From Sphingobium sp. AP49 (GTDB lineage: Bacteria > Pseudomonadota > Alphaproteobacteria > Sphingomonadales > Sphingomonadaceae), in contig NZ_CP124576.1 in the NCBI RefSeq assembly GCF_000281715.2, positions 2,425,501 through 2,489,500 on the forward strand: a stretch of DNA of 64,000 nt. The letters run 5' to 3'. Shown one piece after another: positions 43,859 through 54,323 of the stretch. The position numbers and the translations under genes were made by a program. How positions within the stretch are numbered: the first letter of the stretch is position 1; the number at the start of each line of letters is the position of its first letter. The notes beneath the pieces were generated by a model. That model saw only the letters and a list, made by a program, of their open reading frames with translations, did no database searches and was not told the DNA's origin.

Positions 43859-44053
43859 ATGCCCGCAAGTGAGTTGTTTCCTTCACTGGCGCGACCATGG
43901 CGACAGGTCGTCCGATCCGACCATCGCTCGACGGGTCGGGATTTCGTGCAGGAAGCATGGCAACCCGCCGCAGGAGCCCATATGTCCGATGTGTCGATGA
44001 CGCGCAGCCAGATGATGGACGACGTCATCGAGCCATCAGGATCGCACCATTGA
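43859..44053 (+). CDS. Small protein of unknown function coupled to a crotonase
   Basis: I do not recognise this 64-residue frame (MPASELFPSLARPWRQVVRS; later DFVQEAWQPAAGAHMSDVSM). It has a strong ribosome site, GAGGAGATGGGAT, directly before its ATG. Its stop codon overlaps the TTG start of the downstream crotonase (TTGA), the arrangement of a coupled pair. Composition is soluble, without a signal or helix. It could be a genuine small partner, a leader peptide that feeds ribosomes to the TTG start, or the remnant of a longer gene. Confidence 0.45.
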   Translation: MPASELFPSLARPWRQVVRSDHRSTGRDFVQEAWQPAAGAHMSDVSMTRSQMMDDVIEPSGSHH

Positions 44054-45057
44054 CGAAGCCTCGGGCGGGATGGGCGGCATCCCCACCCACCGTGCCCATT
44101 CTCTCCGGCCCGGCCCTGGTCGATCTGCTGTCCGCGCATCCGCCACGCGAGATGTTCGGACCTGACAGCAGCTTTCCCGCGATCGCCTTTCATCTTGCCG
44201 GTGCGGACAGCGCCGACGCCGCGATGCTGGGCATGCTGCCCTGCCCCGTCATCGGCATCGGTCACGGCCGCCTGGCCGAAGCATGCGATACGATCGTATC
44301 GGATGAGGTCGCCGCCGCCTTGCTGATCGAACGGATCCTGCGTGCGCCGGTCGCTGCGATGATATTGGTCCAGCATCTGCGTGCAAGCGAGGGCCTGCCC
44401 GTAACCCAGGCACTGGTCGCCGAAAGCATGGCTTATGCCACGGTGCAAATGGGACCGGAATTTCGCCGCTGGCAGGGACGACGCCCCGCCATGCCCGCCA
44501 TCGCCACCGACGGCCCGCCATTGCTGGTCACTCGGGACGGCGGGCTGCTGGCGCTGGACATGAACCGCCCCGGCACGCGCAACGCGATCGATGTCGAGAT
44601 GCGCGATGCGCTGTGCGCGGCGATGGACCTGGCCCTCGCCGACCCGACCATCGGCCTGGTGCGATTGACGGGCGCGGGCCGGTGCTTTTCCGTGGGTGGC
44701 GACATTCGCGAATTTGGCGAAGCGCGTGATCCGGCCACGGCGCATTGGGTTCGCTCGCTCCGCTTGCCGGCAGCGCGCGCCGCGCTGATCGCCGATCGGC
44801 TGGAGGCAAGGATCACGGGCGCGGCCATTGGCGCGGGGATCGAGATCGCCGCCTTTGCCCGACATGTGGTCGCCACGTCGGACGCCTGGTTCCAGCTTCC
44901 CGAACTGGATTATGGCCTGATCCCCGGCGCGGGTGGCACGGTCAGCGTCACGCGTCGGATCGGGCGGCATCGGGCGGTGGCCATGATGCTGTCGGGTCGA
45001 CGGGTCCGCGCGCCCGAAGCGCTCACCTGGGGGCTGATCGACGCGATCGAGGACTAG
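44050..45057 (+). CDS. Enoyl-CoA hydratase/isomerase family protein with extra N-terminal half-domain
   Basis: The last 190 residues are crotonase-like: LLVTRDGGLLALDMNRPGTR, VRLTGAGRCFSVGGDIREFG (oxyanion hole) and PELDYGLIPGAGGTVSVTRR. The first 145 residues look like a second, degenerate crotonase-derived half (LVAESMAYATVQMGPEFRRW resembles the segment after the core). The total is 335 residues. The best start is the TTG at 44050, which overlaps the stop of the small upstream gene; no ATG gives a full N-terminus. The 3' end meets the convergent CoA-transferase on a shared CTAG. With that gene and the SDR remnant it suggests another small CoA-ester catabolic set, substrate unknown. Confidence 0.78.
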   Translation: MTKPRAGWAASPPTVPILSGPALVDLLSAHPPREMFGPDSSFPAIAFHLAGADSADAAMLGMLPCPVIGIGHGRLAEACDTIVSDEVAAALLIERILRAPVAAMILVQHLRASEGLPVTQALVAESMAYATVQMGPEFRRWQGRRPAMPAIATDGPPLLVTRDGGLLALDMNRPGTRNAIDVEMRDALCAAMDLALADPTIGLVRLTGAGRCFSVGGDIREFGEARDPATAHWVRSLRLPAARAALIADRLEARITGAAIGAGIEIAAFARHVVATSDAWFQLPELDYGLIPGAGGTVSVTRRIGRHRAVAMMLSGRRVRAPEALTWGLIDAIED

Positions 45058-46328
45058 GTCAGGATCGCATTGTCCGCGCCACTGGCGCGCGCCGTCCCCT
45101 GGCCCGTGCGCAGGGGATATAGCGCCGTGCCGTCCTGCTCCGCCATCGCCTGCCAGCGCTGCAGTTCCTTCCCCTGCGCCACGCCCGCCGCGCAGGCGAA
45201 GGCCACGGTGCGCGTCAACGAGAGATGGACGAGCGCCCCGCGCCCCTGCCGCCACAAGGCCCAGCCAGCGAGCGCCGCGTGCAAGCCGGTGAGCGGATCG
45301 GCAATGGCGTCCCCCGCAAACAGCGCCTCGCCCCACCCCCGGGCCATATGGGTCGCAAGGCCGCCCCCGATCGCGGCATCATCGCCAAAGCCGACCCGAT
45401 CGGGATCATCATGGCCGGTGATCGATATCCAGATCCCGCCGCGCGCGACCACCCGTTCCCGATCGATACCCAGCCGTTTGAGCGCGCGCGGACGCGATCC
45501 TTCGATGACGATGTCCGCCCGATCGACCAGGGCCTGCAACTGCCGCATTTGCGCGGGATCGCCAAAGTCGATCGCCACGCTGCGCTTCGCTTCGTTCAGC
45601 AGGTCATAGAAGCCGGCATGGCCGCGGCGCGCGCCATCGGGCCGGGACAGGCTCTCCACCTTGATGACATCGGCGCCCAGCATGGCCAGCAACGACCCCG
45701 CGAGCGGACCGGCCCAGAGCGCGGCAAAGTCCAGCACGACCGGCGCCCGCGCCGGCAGCCCTGCCGAGCCAGTAGGAGTGATCGCAAAGGGGGAAACCGG
45801 TATGGAAACCGGCCCGTCCTGCGCGATCGGCAGGCTCAGTTCGATCCCCAGAGCGAGGATGTGGGCGACCGCGCATCGCGAAGCCGCTCGGGCGATTCCG
45901 TCCCATCCATCGACTGTCTCCGCGTCCAACAGGATCGGCATGAGATCCCAATCCTCGTCCCGGGCAAGGTTGAGTGCGATCCGGCCATCGGCCGTGTCGA
46001 TCAGCCGACAGGAGCCGTTGGCCGAGATGCACCCCTGCCGCCCGAAACCCATGAGGCGCGCGCGCTCCCCCAGCAGCAACGCGCCGTTTACGGGCAACGC
46101 ATCGGCGTCCGGCGCCAACGCGCGCAAAGCCAGCATGGCGCCGTCCGCCGCCGATGCCAGCGGCGCAGGGCAGACCAGAGCCGGTCCATCCGGCCGCCCC
46201 GTAATCGTCATCAACCCTGCCCGGCGCCAGGCCAGGGCTGGATGGTCGGCGCGATCGACGGAACGCTGTGGCTGTGCGTTCAACAGGCCTAGCAAGCGCG
46301 CGGCATAAAGAGGTGCTGCCTCGCTCAT
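45054..46328 (-). CDS. CaiB/BaiF (family III) CoA-transferase
   Basis: The 424 residues contain the family core PVVLDFAALWAGPLAGSLLA, MLGADVIKVESLSRPDGARR, LLNEAKRSVAIDFGDPAQMR and WISITGHDDPDRVGFGDDAA, with the region of the catalytic Asp after it. This core begins only at about residue 175; the first 170 residues (from MSEAAPLYAARLLGLL) look like a rearranged C-terminal lobe, so it is not the standard linear order. The ATG at 46328 overlaps the stop of the SDR remnant (ATGA), so it was probably once coupled to an intact dehydrogenase. It converges on the crotonase gene and shares its CTAG stop. Confidence 0.8.
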   Translation of the reverse strand: MSEAAPLYAARLLGLLNAQPQRSVDRADHPALAWRRAGLMTITGRPDGPALVCPAPLASAADGAMLALRALAPDADALPVNGALLLGERARLMGFGRQGCISANGSCRLIDTADGRIALNLARDEDWDLMPILLDAETVDGWDGIARAASRCAVAHILALGIELSLPIAQDGPVSIPVSPFAITPTGSAGLPARAPVVLDFAALWAGPLAGSLLAMLGADVIKVESLSRPDGARRGHAGFYDLLNEAKRSVAIDFGDPAQMRQLQALVDRADIVIEGSRPRALKRLGIDRERVVARGGIWISITGHDDPDRVGFGDDAAIGGGLATHMARGWGEALFAGDAIADPLTGLHAALAGWALWRQGRGALVHLSLTRTVAFACAAGVAQGKELQRWQAMAEQDGTALYPLRTGQGTARASGADNAILT

Positions 46329-46610
46329 ATGCCAGCCAGCGTGATCGTCGCGCCGCCGCGCCGGGCGTGCATGCCGGGCGCGGTCCATTGCATCAGCCCT
46401 TGGTTCGACAGGATATTGTTGCGCAGGAGTGTCTCGAACTGATCGTCTGTGATGCCGTGCATCGGCCCATGATAGGGGCTTGATGCCGCATTGCACACCA
46501 TGATGTCGATCACGCCAAAGGCTTGGTGCATGGTGGCGACCAGCGCCTTCCATATTGGCGGGGCCGGCGGCAATCACGGGACGCCCCGCGAAGCGCTGCG
46601 ATGTAAACCG
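46325..46610 (-). pseudogene. Frameshifted and truncated short-chain dehydrogenase remnant
   Basis: On the minus strand ALVATMHQAFGVIDIMVCNA and ASSPYHGPMHGITDDQFETL, then LRNNILSNQGLMQWTAPGMH, clearly match the middle of an SDR (NNAG/CNAAS region and following helix). The frame stops at GATITLAGI, just where the Ser-Tyr-Lys catalytic segment should begin, so the whole C-terminal half is gone. Upstream, PVIAAGPANME in another frame continues the match after a one-base shift near 46548. The N-terminal Rossmann motif is missing. The tRNA-Pro 3' end lies about 30 bases beyond, a usual site of recombination. Confidence 0.75.
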
Positions 46611-46642
46611 CCCCGGAGGGCATTCGCCAAGTCACTGATTTT

Positions 46643-46719
<77 letters not shown>

Positions 46720-46765
46720 ACGCAGGGCGCCTTAGCGGTGTCACGTGCCTCCCGTCAATCGACCA

Positions 46766-46843
46766 TCAATGAAAGAACAGCCACAAAAGCAGAATAACCG
46801 GAATCGGCACACCGATCAGCCACAGCAAAATACCCTTGCCCAT
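46766..46843 (-). CDS. 25-residue hydrophobic membrane microprotein
   Basis: The tiny frame encodes MGKGILLWLIGVPIPVILLL then WLFFH. A start MGKG, a single transmembrane helix and a Pro-Ile-Pro kink make up the whole protein. AGGAAGAGGAAAT lies just upstream, a strong ribosome site. Very similar 20-30 residue proteins (MGKG-ILLWLLGVPIPVI type) occur in many proteobacteria, so I believe it is real. It lies between hutC and tRNA-Pro on the same strand. Function unknown. Confidence 0.75.
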   Translation of the reverse strand: MGKGILLWLIGVPIPVILLLWLFFH

Positions 46844-46891
46844 CACATTTCCTCTTCCTGTTTCAGTCGCTTGTAGAAACATTCGGGAGGG

Positions 46892-47641
46892 TCAGGATGT
46901 TCCATCATCGGAAGCGACGACCGCGCTGGCCGCGCTGCCGGACGGGCCGAAGCGTGCCACCATGTCGTAGGAATCGGCCAGGAAAACTTGCCGCACATAG
47001 GTAATCGGGTCGCCGCCCCGCCAGGTATGGCGCTCGACGCACAGACACGGAGCCCCCGGCGCGATCGCCAGCCGCGTCGCTTCCTCTCGCGAAGCGCCCA
47101 CGGCCGAAATACGATTTTCCGCTTCCGTCCAGGGGACATGGCGCAACAACCAGGCGCCGGGCGAGATCGCGTCAAGATCGACATCCACGATTGCCGGCAC
47201 GGCTCGGATGGCGATCAGGCGATGCTCCACCGCCAGCGGATGACCGTCCGCATAATGGATGCCATCCAGTTCCAGCAGCATTGCGCCATTGGCCAGGATC
47301 ACCTCCTGCTCCAAGCTCGCCGCGGGACCACGCACCTCACGCCGCAGCAGCCTATAGCTATGCGCCTGCCCCCGTCCGGCGATCTGTTCCGCCAAATCGG
47401 GAATATCGAGTACCATCGAATGAACACGCGGCCGAGCAACGAAGCTGCCCGCCTTCTTGCGTCGATCGATCAACCCGGCCGATTGCAGAGCCGATAGCGC
47501 CTTGTTCACGGTCATCCGCGAACAGCCATGGGTCTGCATCAGCTCCTGCTCGGTCGGCAGACGATCCCCCGGCGCCAGTACGCCGGCCAGGATACGCGCC
47601 TCGAAATCCGCCCGGATTTTTTCGTGCAGCGACTGTTTCAC
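46892..47641 (-). CDS. hutC: Histidine utilisation repressor HutC (GntR family)
   Basis: HutC represses the hut genes and releases DNA on binding urocanate. The 249 residues have an N-terminal winged helix-turn-helix (RLPTEQELMQTHGCSRMTVN, then KALSALQSAGLIDRRKKAGS) and a C-terminal UTRA ligand domain (RISAVGASREEATRLAIAPG, then PCLCVERHTW). ATGA couples it to the hutF stop upstream. The palindrome at 49023-49038, in the hutF-hutI spacer, is its likely operator, so it would control both arms including its own gene. Confidence 0.93.
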   Translation of the reverse strand: MKQSLHEKIRADFEARILAGVLAPGDRLPTEQELMQTHGCSRMTVNKALSALQSAGLIDRRKKAGSFVARPRVHSMVLDIPDLAEQIAGRGQAHSYRLLRREVRGPAASLEQEVILANGAMLLELDGIHYADGHPLAVEHRLIAIRAVPAIVDVDLDAISPGAWLLRHVPWTEAENRISAVGASREEATRLAIAPGAPCLCVERHTWRGGDPITYVRQVFLADSYDMVARFGPSGSAASAVVASDDGTS

Positions 47642-49002
47642 GCCGTCAATCGCTCCAATGTCTTGCGGTAGCGCGCCAGGATCGGATCGCGAGCCTGGTG
47701 GCGGCCCCCGCTGACCAATTGCACGCCGCGCCGCCAGACCGAATCGATCGCATCCCTGCCGGCCCCGAACAACAGCGCATCCAGCAGTCGTTCGACCGGA
47801 CGATGGACCAGGGACGCATGGGCGAGGTCCAGCGTGACGATATCTGCCGATGCCCCCACCTGCAGACCAGCATCATCCCCCAGCGCCTGCCCTCCGCCAT
47901 CCACCGCCATCCGGTACAAGGCATCGCCGGTGGACCGCCCCGGGGCCAATGCCAGGATGTTCCGCTCCTGCCGGATCAGCCGCTGGCCATATTCCAGCAT
48001 CCGTAGTTCCTCGATCGCATCGATGCGCACGTTGGAATCGCTGCCGATGCCATAGCGACCGCCCGCCCGAAGAAAGGGTTCAGCCGGGAACAATCCGTCA
48101 CCCAGATTGGCTTCGGTAATGGGGCAGATGCCGGCAACGGCTCCGCGGCGCGCGACATCGCTCGTTTCGGCCTCCGTCATGTGCGTGGCATGAACCAGAC
48201 ACCAGCGCCGGTCGACATCGGCGTGGTCCAGCAGCCATTCGACCGGGCGTTGCCCGCTCCAGGCGAGGCAATCGCTTACCTCCCGCGCCTGTTCGGCAAT
48301 ATGGATATGGATTGGCCGGTCGCCCGCCATTTGCTGCAGCGCCGATAGCTCCGTCGGCGCAACCGCACGCAGGCTGTGCGGCGCGATGCCGACCAGAGCG
48401 TCCGGTAATATCCGCGCGCCGGTGGCCGCCATGTCGAACAGGCCCGCAAAACTATCGATATCCGACAGGAAACGGCGTTGGGCCGTGCTGGGGGGCTGCT
48501 GCCCAAAGCCCGACCAGGCATAGAAGACCGGCAACAGCGTGAGGCCGATGCCGCTTTGGGCCGCCGCCTCGATGATCGCGAGGCTGGTGGCCGCCGGTTC
48601 GGCATATCGTGCCCCATTCCGGTCATGGTGGAGATAATGAAACTCCCCGACCCGGGTGAAGCCGCTTTCCAGCATTTCGACATAGGCCTGGGCCGCAACG
48701 GCAGCGATGTCGTCCGGCGTCATCCGTTCGACAAACCGATACATCGTCTCGCGCCAGGTCCAGAAACTGTCCCCCTTTGGCCCGCGTATCTCGGCCAGAC
48801 CCGCCATGGCGCGCTGGAATGCGTGGCTGTGCAGATTGGGCATGCCCGGCAGGGCACATGCCGCGTGATGGTCGCCCGGCTGGCGGGCCACGCCCGGCGT
48901 AATCGCCACGAACCGGCCGTCCTGGATAGACAGGCGCACGTCAGCGGCCCAGCCCTGGGGCAGCAGGGCGTGATTAAAATGGAGCGTCACCAAAGCGGCC
49001 AT
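47638..49002 (-). CDS. hutF: Formimidoylglutamate deiminase
   Basis: HutF converts N-formimidoyl-L-glutamate to N-formyl-L-glutamate and ammonia. The 454-residue amidohydrolase shows LPGMPNLHSHAFQRAMAGLA (HxH metal motif), RVGEFHYLHHDRNGARYAEP typical of HutF, IHIHIAEQAREVSDCLAWSG and GICPITEANLGDGLFPAEPF, with GIGSDSNVRIDAIEELRMLE carrying the catalytic Asp. HutF together with HutG gives the five-step histidine pathway via formylglutamate. Expressed divergently from hutI across an 85-base spacer. Confidence 0.95.
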   Translation of the reverse strand: MAALVTLHFNHALLPQGWAADVRLSIQDGRFVAITPGVARQPGDHHAACALPGMPNLHSHAFQRAMAGLAEIRGPKGDSFWTWRETMYRFVERMTPDDIAAVAAQAYVEMLESGFTRVGEFHYLHHDRNGARYAEPAATSLAIIEAAAQSGIGLTLLPVFYAWSGFGQQPPSTAQRRFLSDIDSFAGLFDMAATGARILPDALVGIAPHSLRAVAPTELSALQQMAGDRPIHIHIAEQAREVSDCLAWSGQRPVEWLLDHADVDRRWCLVHATHMTEAETSDVARRGAVAGICPITEANLGDGLFPAEPFLRAGGRYGIGSDSNVRIDAIEELRMLEYGQRLIRQERNILALAPGRSTGDALYRMAVDGGGQALGDDAGLQVGASADIVTLDLAHASLVHRPVERLLDALLFGAGRDAIDSVWRRGVQLVSGGRHQARDPILARYRKTLERLTA

Positions 49003-49022
49003 CCTATCCTTCCCACCGAATA

Positions 49023-49038
49023 TAATGTCTATACATTA
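49023..49038. promoter_or_regulatory. Candidate HutC operator
   Basis: TAATGT-CTAT-ACATTA is a perfect 16-base palindrome apart from its asymmetric centre, sitting 20 bases before hutF and 49 bases before hutI, in an A/T-rich divergent promoter region. GntR/HutC proteins bind such GT-N-AC dyads. It overlaps the likely promoters of both arms, so one repressor dimer could block both. Confidence 0.65.
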
Positions 49039-49087
49039 AATCGGAAATCATGCAATCTGTCCCCAGATGCAGGAGCGGGAGGGTGAT

Positions 49088-50287
49088 ATGCAATGCGACA
49101 AGCTATGGACCAATGCCCGCCTCGCCACCTTTGCGGGCGAAGGCCTTGGCATCGTTGACAGGGGCGCGATCGCCTGCCGGGATGGCCTGATCCAATATGC
49201 CGGACCGATCGACCAGATGCCACGCCTCGATGCGGTCGAGATCATCGATTGTGCTGATCGCTGGATCACGCCGGGACTGATCGATTGCCATACCCACCTG
49301 GTCCATGGCGCCGACCGTGCGGCAGAGTTCGAGATGCGTTTGGCCGGCGCATCCTATGCACAGATCGCGCAAGCCGGCGGGGGGATCGTTTCGACCATGC
49401 GGGCGACCCGCAGCGCCAGCGAGGCGGACCTTGTTGCCAGTGCCCTGCCCCGGCTCGACGCCCTGATCGCCGAAGGCGTGACCACGGTCGAAGTCAAGTC
49501 GGGCTACGGCCTTGAACGGGATTCCGAACTGCGGATGCTGCAGGCGGCCCGGCGGCTGGGACAGGAACGCCCGGTTCATATCGTCACCAGCTTTCTGGGT
49601 GCCCATGCGCTGCCACCGGAATATGCCGGCGATGCCGACGCCTATATCGCGATGCTGTGTGATGTCTTGCTGCCCGATGTCGCCGCGGCGGGCCTGGCCG
49701 ATGCCGTCGACGCCTTTTGCGAAGGCATCGGTTTTTCCCGCGAACAGACCCATCGCCTCTTCCTGGCTGCGCGACGGCACGGCCTGCCCGTCAAACTCCA
49801 CGCCGAACAATTGTCCAATCAGCATGGGGCACAACTCGCGGCCGAACATGGCGCATTGTCGGCCGATCATCTTGAACATCTCGACGACGACGGCATTGCC
49901 GCCATGGCGCGGGCCGGCACGATCGCCACACTACTGCCGGGCGCCTATTATTTCATGCGCGAAACCCGGTTGCCGCCGATCGCCGCGTTGCGACAAGCCG
50001 GTGTTCCCATTGCGATCGCAACCGATTGCAATCCCGGTACGGCGCCGCTCACATCGCTGCTGCTGGCGATGAACATGGGCGCGACCCTGTTCCGCCTGAC
50101 CGTGGAAGAATGCCTGACCGGCGTAACCCGCAATGCGGCGCGGGCCTTGGGCCTGGCGCATCGGATCGGCACATTGGAACCGGGCAAATGCTGCGATCTG
50201 GCGATATGGGACATAGAGCGCCCCGCCGAACTGGTTTACCGCATGGGGTTCAACCCGCTCCATGCCCGCATCTGGAGTGGTCAATGA
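49088..50287 (+). CDS. hutI: Imidazolonepropionase
   Basis: HutI opens the ring of imidazolone propionate to formiminoglutamate. The 399 residues carry [20 protein letters not shown] (HxH), GATYAQIAQ-type text as [60 protein letters not shown] and [20 protein letters not shown] with the catalytic Asp. The start at 49088 follows GGAGGGTGAT; an ATG seven codons earlier overlaps that ribosome site and is rejected. First gene of hutI-H-G-U; its stop overlaps the hutH ATG. Confidence 0.96.
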   Translation: MQCDKLWTNARLATFAGEGLGIVDRGAIACRDGLIQYAGPIDQMPRLDAVEIIDCADRWITPGLIDCHTHLVHGADRAAEFEMRLAGASYAQIAQAGGGIVSTMRATRSASEADLVASALPRLDALIAEGVTTVEVKSGYGLERDSELRMLQAARRLGQERPVHIVTSFLGAHALPPEYAGDADAYIAMLCDVLLPDVAAAGLADAVDAFCEGIGFSREQTHRLFLAARRHGLPVKLHAEQLSNQHGAQLAAEHGALSADHLEHLDDDGIAAMARAGTIATLLPGAYYFMRETRLPPIAALRQAGVPIAIATDCNPGTAPLTSLLLAMNMGATLFRLTVEECLTGVTRNAARALGLAHRIGTLEPGKCCDLAIWDIERPAELVYRMGFNPLHARIWSGQ

Positions 50288-51813
50288 ACGAGGTCATACT
50301 CATCCCCGGCGCCGCGACGCTTGGCGACTGGCGCGCGATCTATCGCGGCGCGTCCACGCGGCTCGATGCGGCTGCGGCACCGGCGATCGCCGAAAGCGCC
50401 GCCGCCGTCGCGCGTATTCTTGCCAAGGGCGAGCCGATCTATGGCATCAATACCGGCTTCGGCAAACTTGCCAGCGTGCGCATCGGCGACGAAGATCTCG
50501 CGACCCTCCAGCGCAACATCGTGCTCAGCCATGCCGCCGGCACGGGCGCGCCCTCGCCGGTACCGGTCATCCGCTTGATGATGGCGCTCAAGCTCGCCAG
50601 CCTTGGGCAGGGAGCATCCGGCATCCGTCCCCAGACGATCGCCCTGCTGGAGGCGATGCTGGTTGGCGGACTGACGCCGGTGGTGCCCTGCCAGGGGTCT
50701 GTCGGCGCCAGCGGCGATCTCGCCCCCCTGTCCCACATGGCGGCAGCGATGATCGGCGTCGGGGACATCATCATCGACGGCGAGCACCTTCCCGCAACTG
50801 CAGCCCTTGCCAGGGCGGGGCTTGCCCCGATCGAACTGGGGCCAAAGGAAGGGCTTGCCCTGCTCAACGGCACGCAATTTTCGACGGCCAACGCGCTGGC
50901 GGGCCTGTTCGAGGCGGAAGGGCTGTTCCAGGCGGCACTGGTGACTGGTGCCCTCTCGACCGAGGCCGCCAAGGGCTCCGACACGCCTTTCGATCCCCGC
51001 ATCCATGCCTTGCGCCGCCATGAAGGCCAGATCGAGACGGCAGCGGCCCTGCGCGACCTGATGGCGGGATCAGCGATCCGTGCCAGTCATCTGCGTGACG
51101 ACGTCCGGGTTCAGGACCCCTATTGCCTGCGTTGCCAGCCCCAGGTGATGGGCGCTGTCCTGGATCTTCTGCGTCAGGCCGCCTTCACCCTTGCGGTCGA
51201 GGCCAACGGCGTCTCCGACAATCCGCTGATCTTCCCGGAGAGCGACGAAGCGCTCTCGGGCGGGAATTTCCATGCCGAACCGGTTGCGTTTGCGGCCGAC
51301 ATGATCGCGCTTGCCATCTGTGAGATCGGGTCGATCGCCGAACGGCGCATCGCCATGCTGGTGGACCCCGCCCTGTCGGGCCTGCCCGCCTTCCTGACGC
51401 CGACACCCGGCCTCAATTCCGGTTTCATGATCCCGCAGGTGACGGCGGCCGCGCTGGTTTCCGAAAACAAGCAGCGCGCCTATCCGGCCAGCGTGGACTC
51501 GATCCCCACCTCCGCCAATCAGGAAGATCATGTGTCGATGGCGGCCCATGGGGCGCGGCGCCTGCTGGCCATGACCCGCAATGCCAGTGCGGTGGTCGGC
51601 ATAGAATTGCTCGCCGCCGTGCAGGGGATTGATTTCCATGCACCCTTGGCATCCAGCACGCCGCTTGAAGCGGCCCGGGCCTGCCTGCGCGCGGTCGTGC
51701 CCCAACTTGGCGACGACCGCCATTTCCATCCGGATATGGAAGCGGCCAATCATCTCGTCCGGTCCGGCGCTCTGGTGGCGGCTACGGCTCATAACCTGCC
51801 GGGGTTGGCATGA
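50284..51813 (+). CDS. hutH: Histidine ammonia-lyase
   Basis: HutH removes ammonia from histidine to give urocanate, the first step and the source of the HutC inducer. The 509 residues contain [15 protein letters not shown] and [19 protein letters not shown], where the Ala-Ser-Gly triad cyclises to the MIO electrophile. [10 protein letters not shown], with Asn contacting substrate, and [20 protein letters not shown] are also conserved. ATGA overlaps couple it to hutI and hutG. Nothing unusual. Confidence 0.97.
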   Translation: MNEVILIPGAATLGDWRAIYRGASTRLDAAAAPAIAESAAAVARILAKGEPIYGINTGFGKLASVRIGDEDLATLQRNIVLSHAAGTGAPSPVPVIRLMMALKLASLGQGASGIRPQTIALLEAMLVGGLTPVVPCQGSVGASGDLAPLSHMAAAMIGVGDIIIDGEHLPATAALARAGLAPIELGPKEGLALLNGTQFSTANALAGLFEAEGLFQAALVTGALSTEAAKGSDTPFDPRIHALRRHEGQIETAAALRDLMAGSAIRASHLRDDVRVQDPYCLRCQPQVMGAVLDLLRQAAFTLAVEANGVSDNPLIFPESDEALSGGNFHAEPVAFAADMIALAICEIGSIAERRIAMLVDPALSGLPAFLTPTPGLNSGFMIPQVTAAALVSENKQRAYPASVDSIPTSANQEDHVSMAAHGARRLLAMTRNASAVVGIELLAAVQGIDFHAPLASSTPLEAARACLRAVVPQLGDDRHFHPDMEAANHLVRSGALVAATAHNLPGLA

Positions 51814-52613
51814 CCTGGCTGGACGTCGACCAGGGCGACGCCCCGCTGATTGTCGCCTTCCCCCACGCTGGCACCGATCTGGCCGATGTCGGCGACAGTT
51901 TCGTTTCCCCCTGGGCGGCACGTGCCGATGCGGACTGGTGGATCGATACCCTCTATGGCTTTGCCCGCGACCTGGGCGCGACCACGATCCGTACAGCCAT
52001 TTCGCGCAGCGTCATCGACGTCAATCGCGATCCGTCCGGCGCTTCGCTTTATCCGGGGCAAGCGACGACCGAACTTTGCCCGACCACCAGCTTTGACGGC
52101 GCGCCCCTCTATCGCGCGCCCTTGCCCGATGCGGCGGAGATAGGCCGGCGCCGCACATGCTGGTTTGATCCCTATCATGCCGCGCTGACGAGCGAGATCG
52201 ACAGATTGCGCGCGCAACATGCGCGCGTCGTGCTCTACGATGCGCACTCGATCCGCAGTCTTGTGCCCCGCCTGTTCGACGGGATTTTGCCCCAGTTCAA
52301 CATCGGCACGAATTTCGGCACCACCTGCGCGCCGGAATTGTCGGACGAGGTCGCACGGCTTTGTGCCGCAAGCGGGCTCGGCCATGTCGTGGACGGGCGT
52401 TTCCGTGGTGGCTGGACCACCCGTCATTATGGCGCCCCGGAAACGGGCGTTCATGCCATCCAGATGGAACTCGCAATGCGCGGCTATCTCCACGAGCCGG
52501 CCCATCGCGACGAAGGCAACTGGCCGCCCGCGATCGACCTTGGCCATGCCCAGCCTGTTATTGCCGTCCTGACCGATATCCTGAAGGCCTGTCGTGCCTT
52601 CGCTCAAGCCTGA
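51810..52613 (+). CDS. hutG: N-formylglutamate deformylase
   Basis: This enzyme releases formate and glutamate from N-formylglutamate, ending the pathway begun by HutF. The 267 residues are of the FGase/N-formylglutamate amidohydrolase family, unrelated to the arginase-like formiminoglutamase also called Hut[61 protein letters not shown] and [14 protein letters not shown] are family blocks, with His and Asp metal ligands. Coupled to hutH by ATGA and followed by hutU after 19 bases. Confidence 0.94.
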   Translation: MTWLDVDQGDAPLIVAFPHAGTDLADVGDSFVSPWAARADADWWIDTLYGFARDLGATTIRTAISRSVIDVNRDPSGASLYPGQATTELCPTTSFDGAPLYRAPLPDAAEIGRRRTCWFDPYHAALTSEIDRLRAQHARVVLYDAHSIRSLVPRLFDGILPQFNIGTNFGTTCAPELSDEVARLCAASGLGHVVDGRFRGGWTTRHYGAPETGVHAIQMELAMRGYLHEPAHRDEGNWPPAIDLGHAQPVIAVLTDILKACRAFAQA

Positions 52614-52632
52614 TTTGCCAGGGAGACCAATC

Positions 52633-54315
<1,683 letters not shown>

Positions 54316-54323
54316 ACGGCGCG

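Noticed and set aside
43756..45336. 526-residue minus-strand frame over the crotonase
   Set aside because: Antisense to the crotonase, which has clear motifs; no recognisable domain and biased composition.
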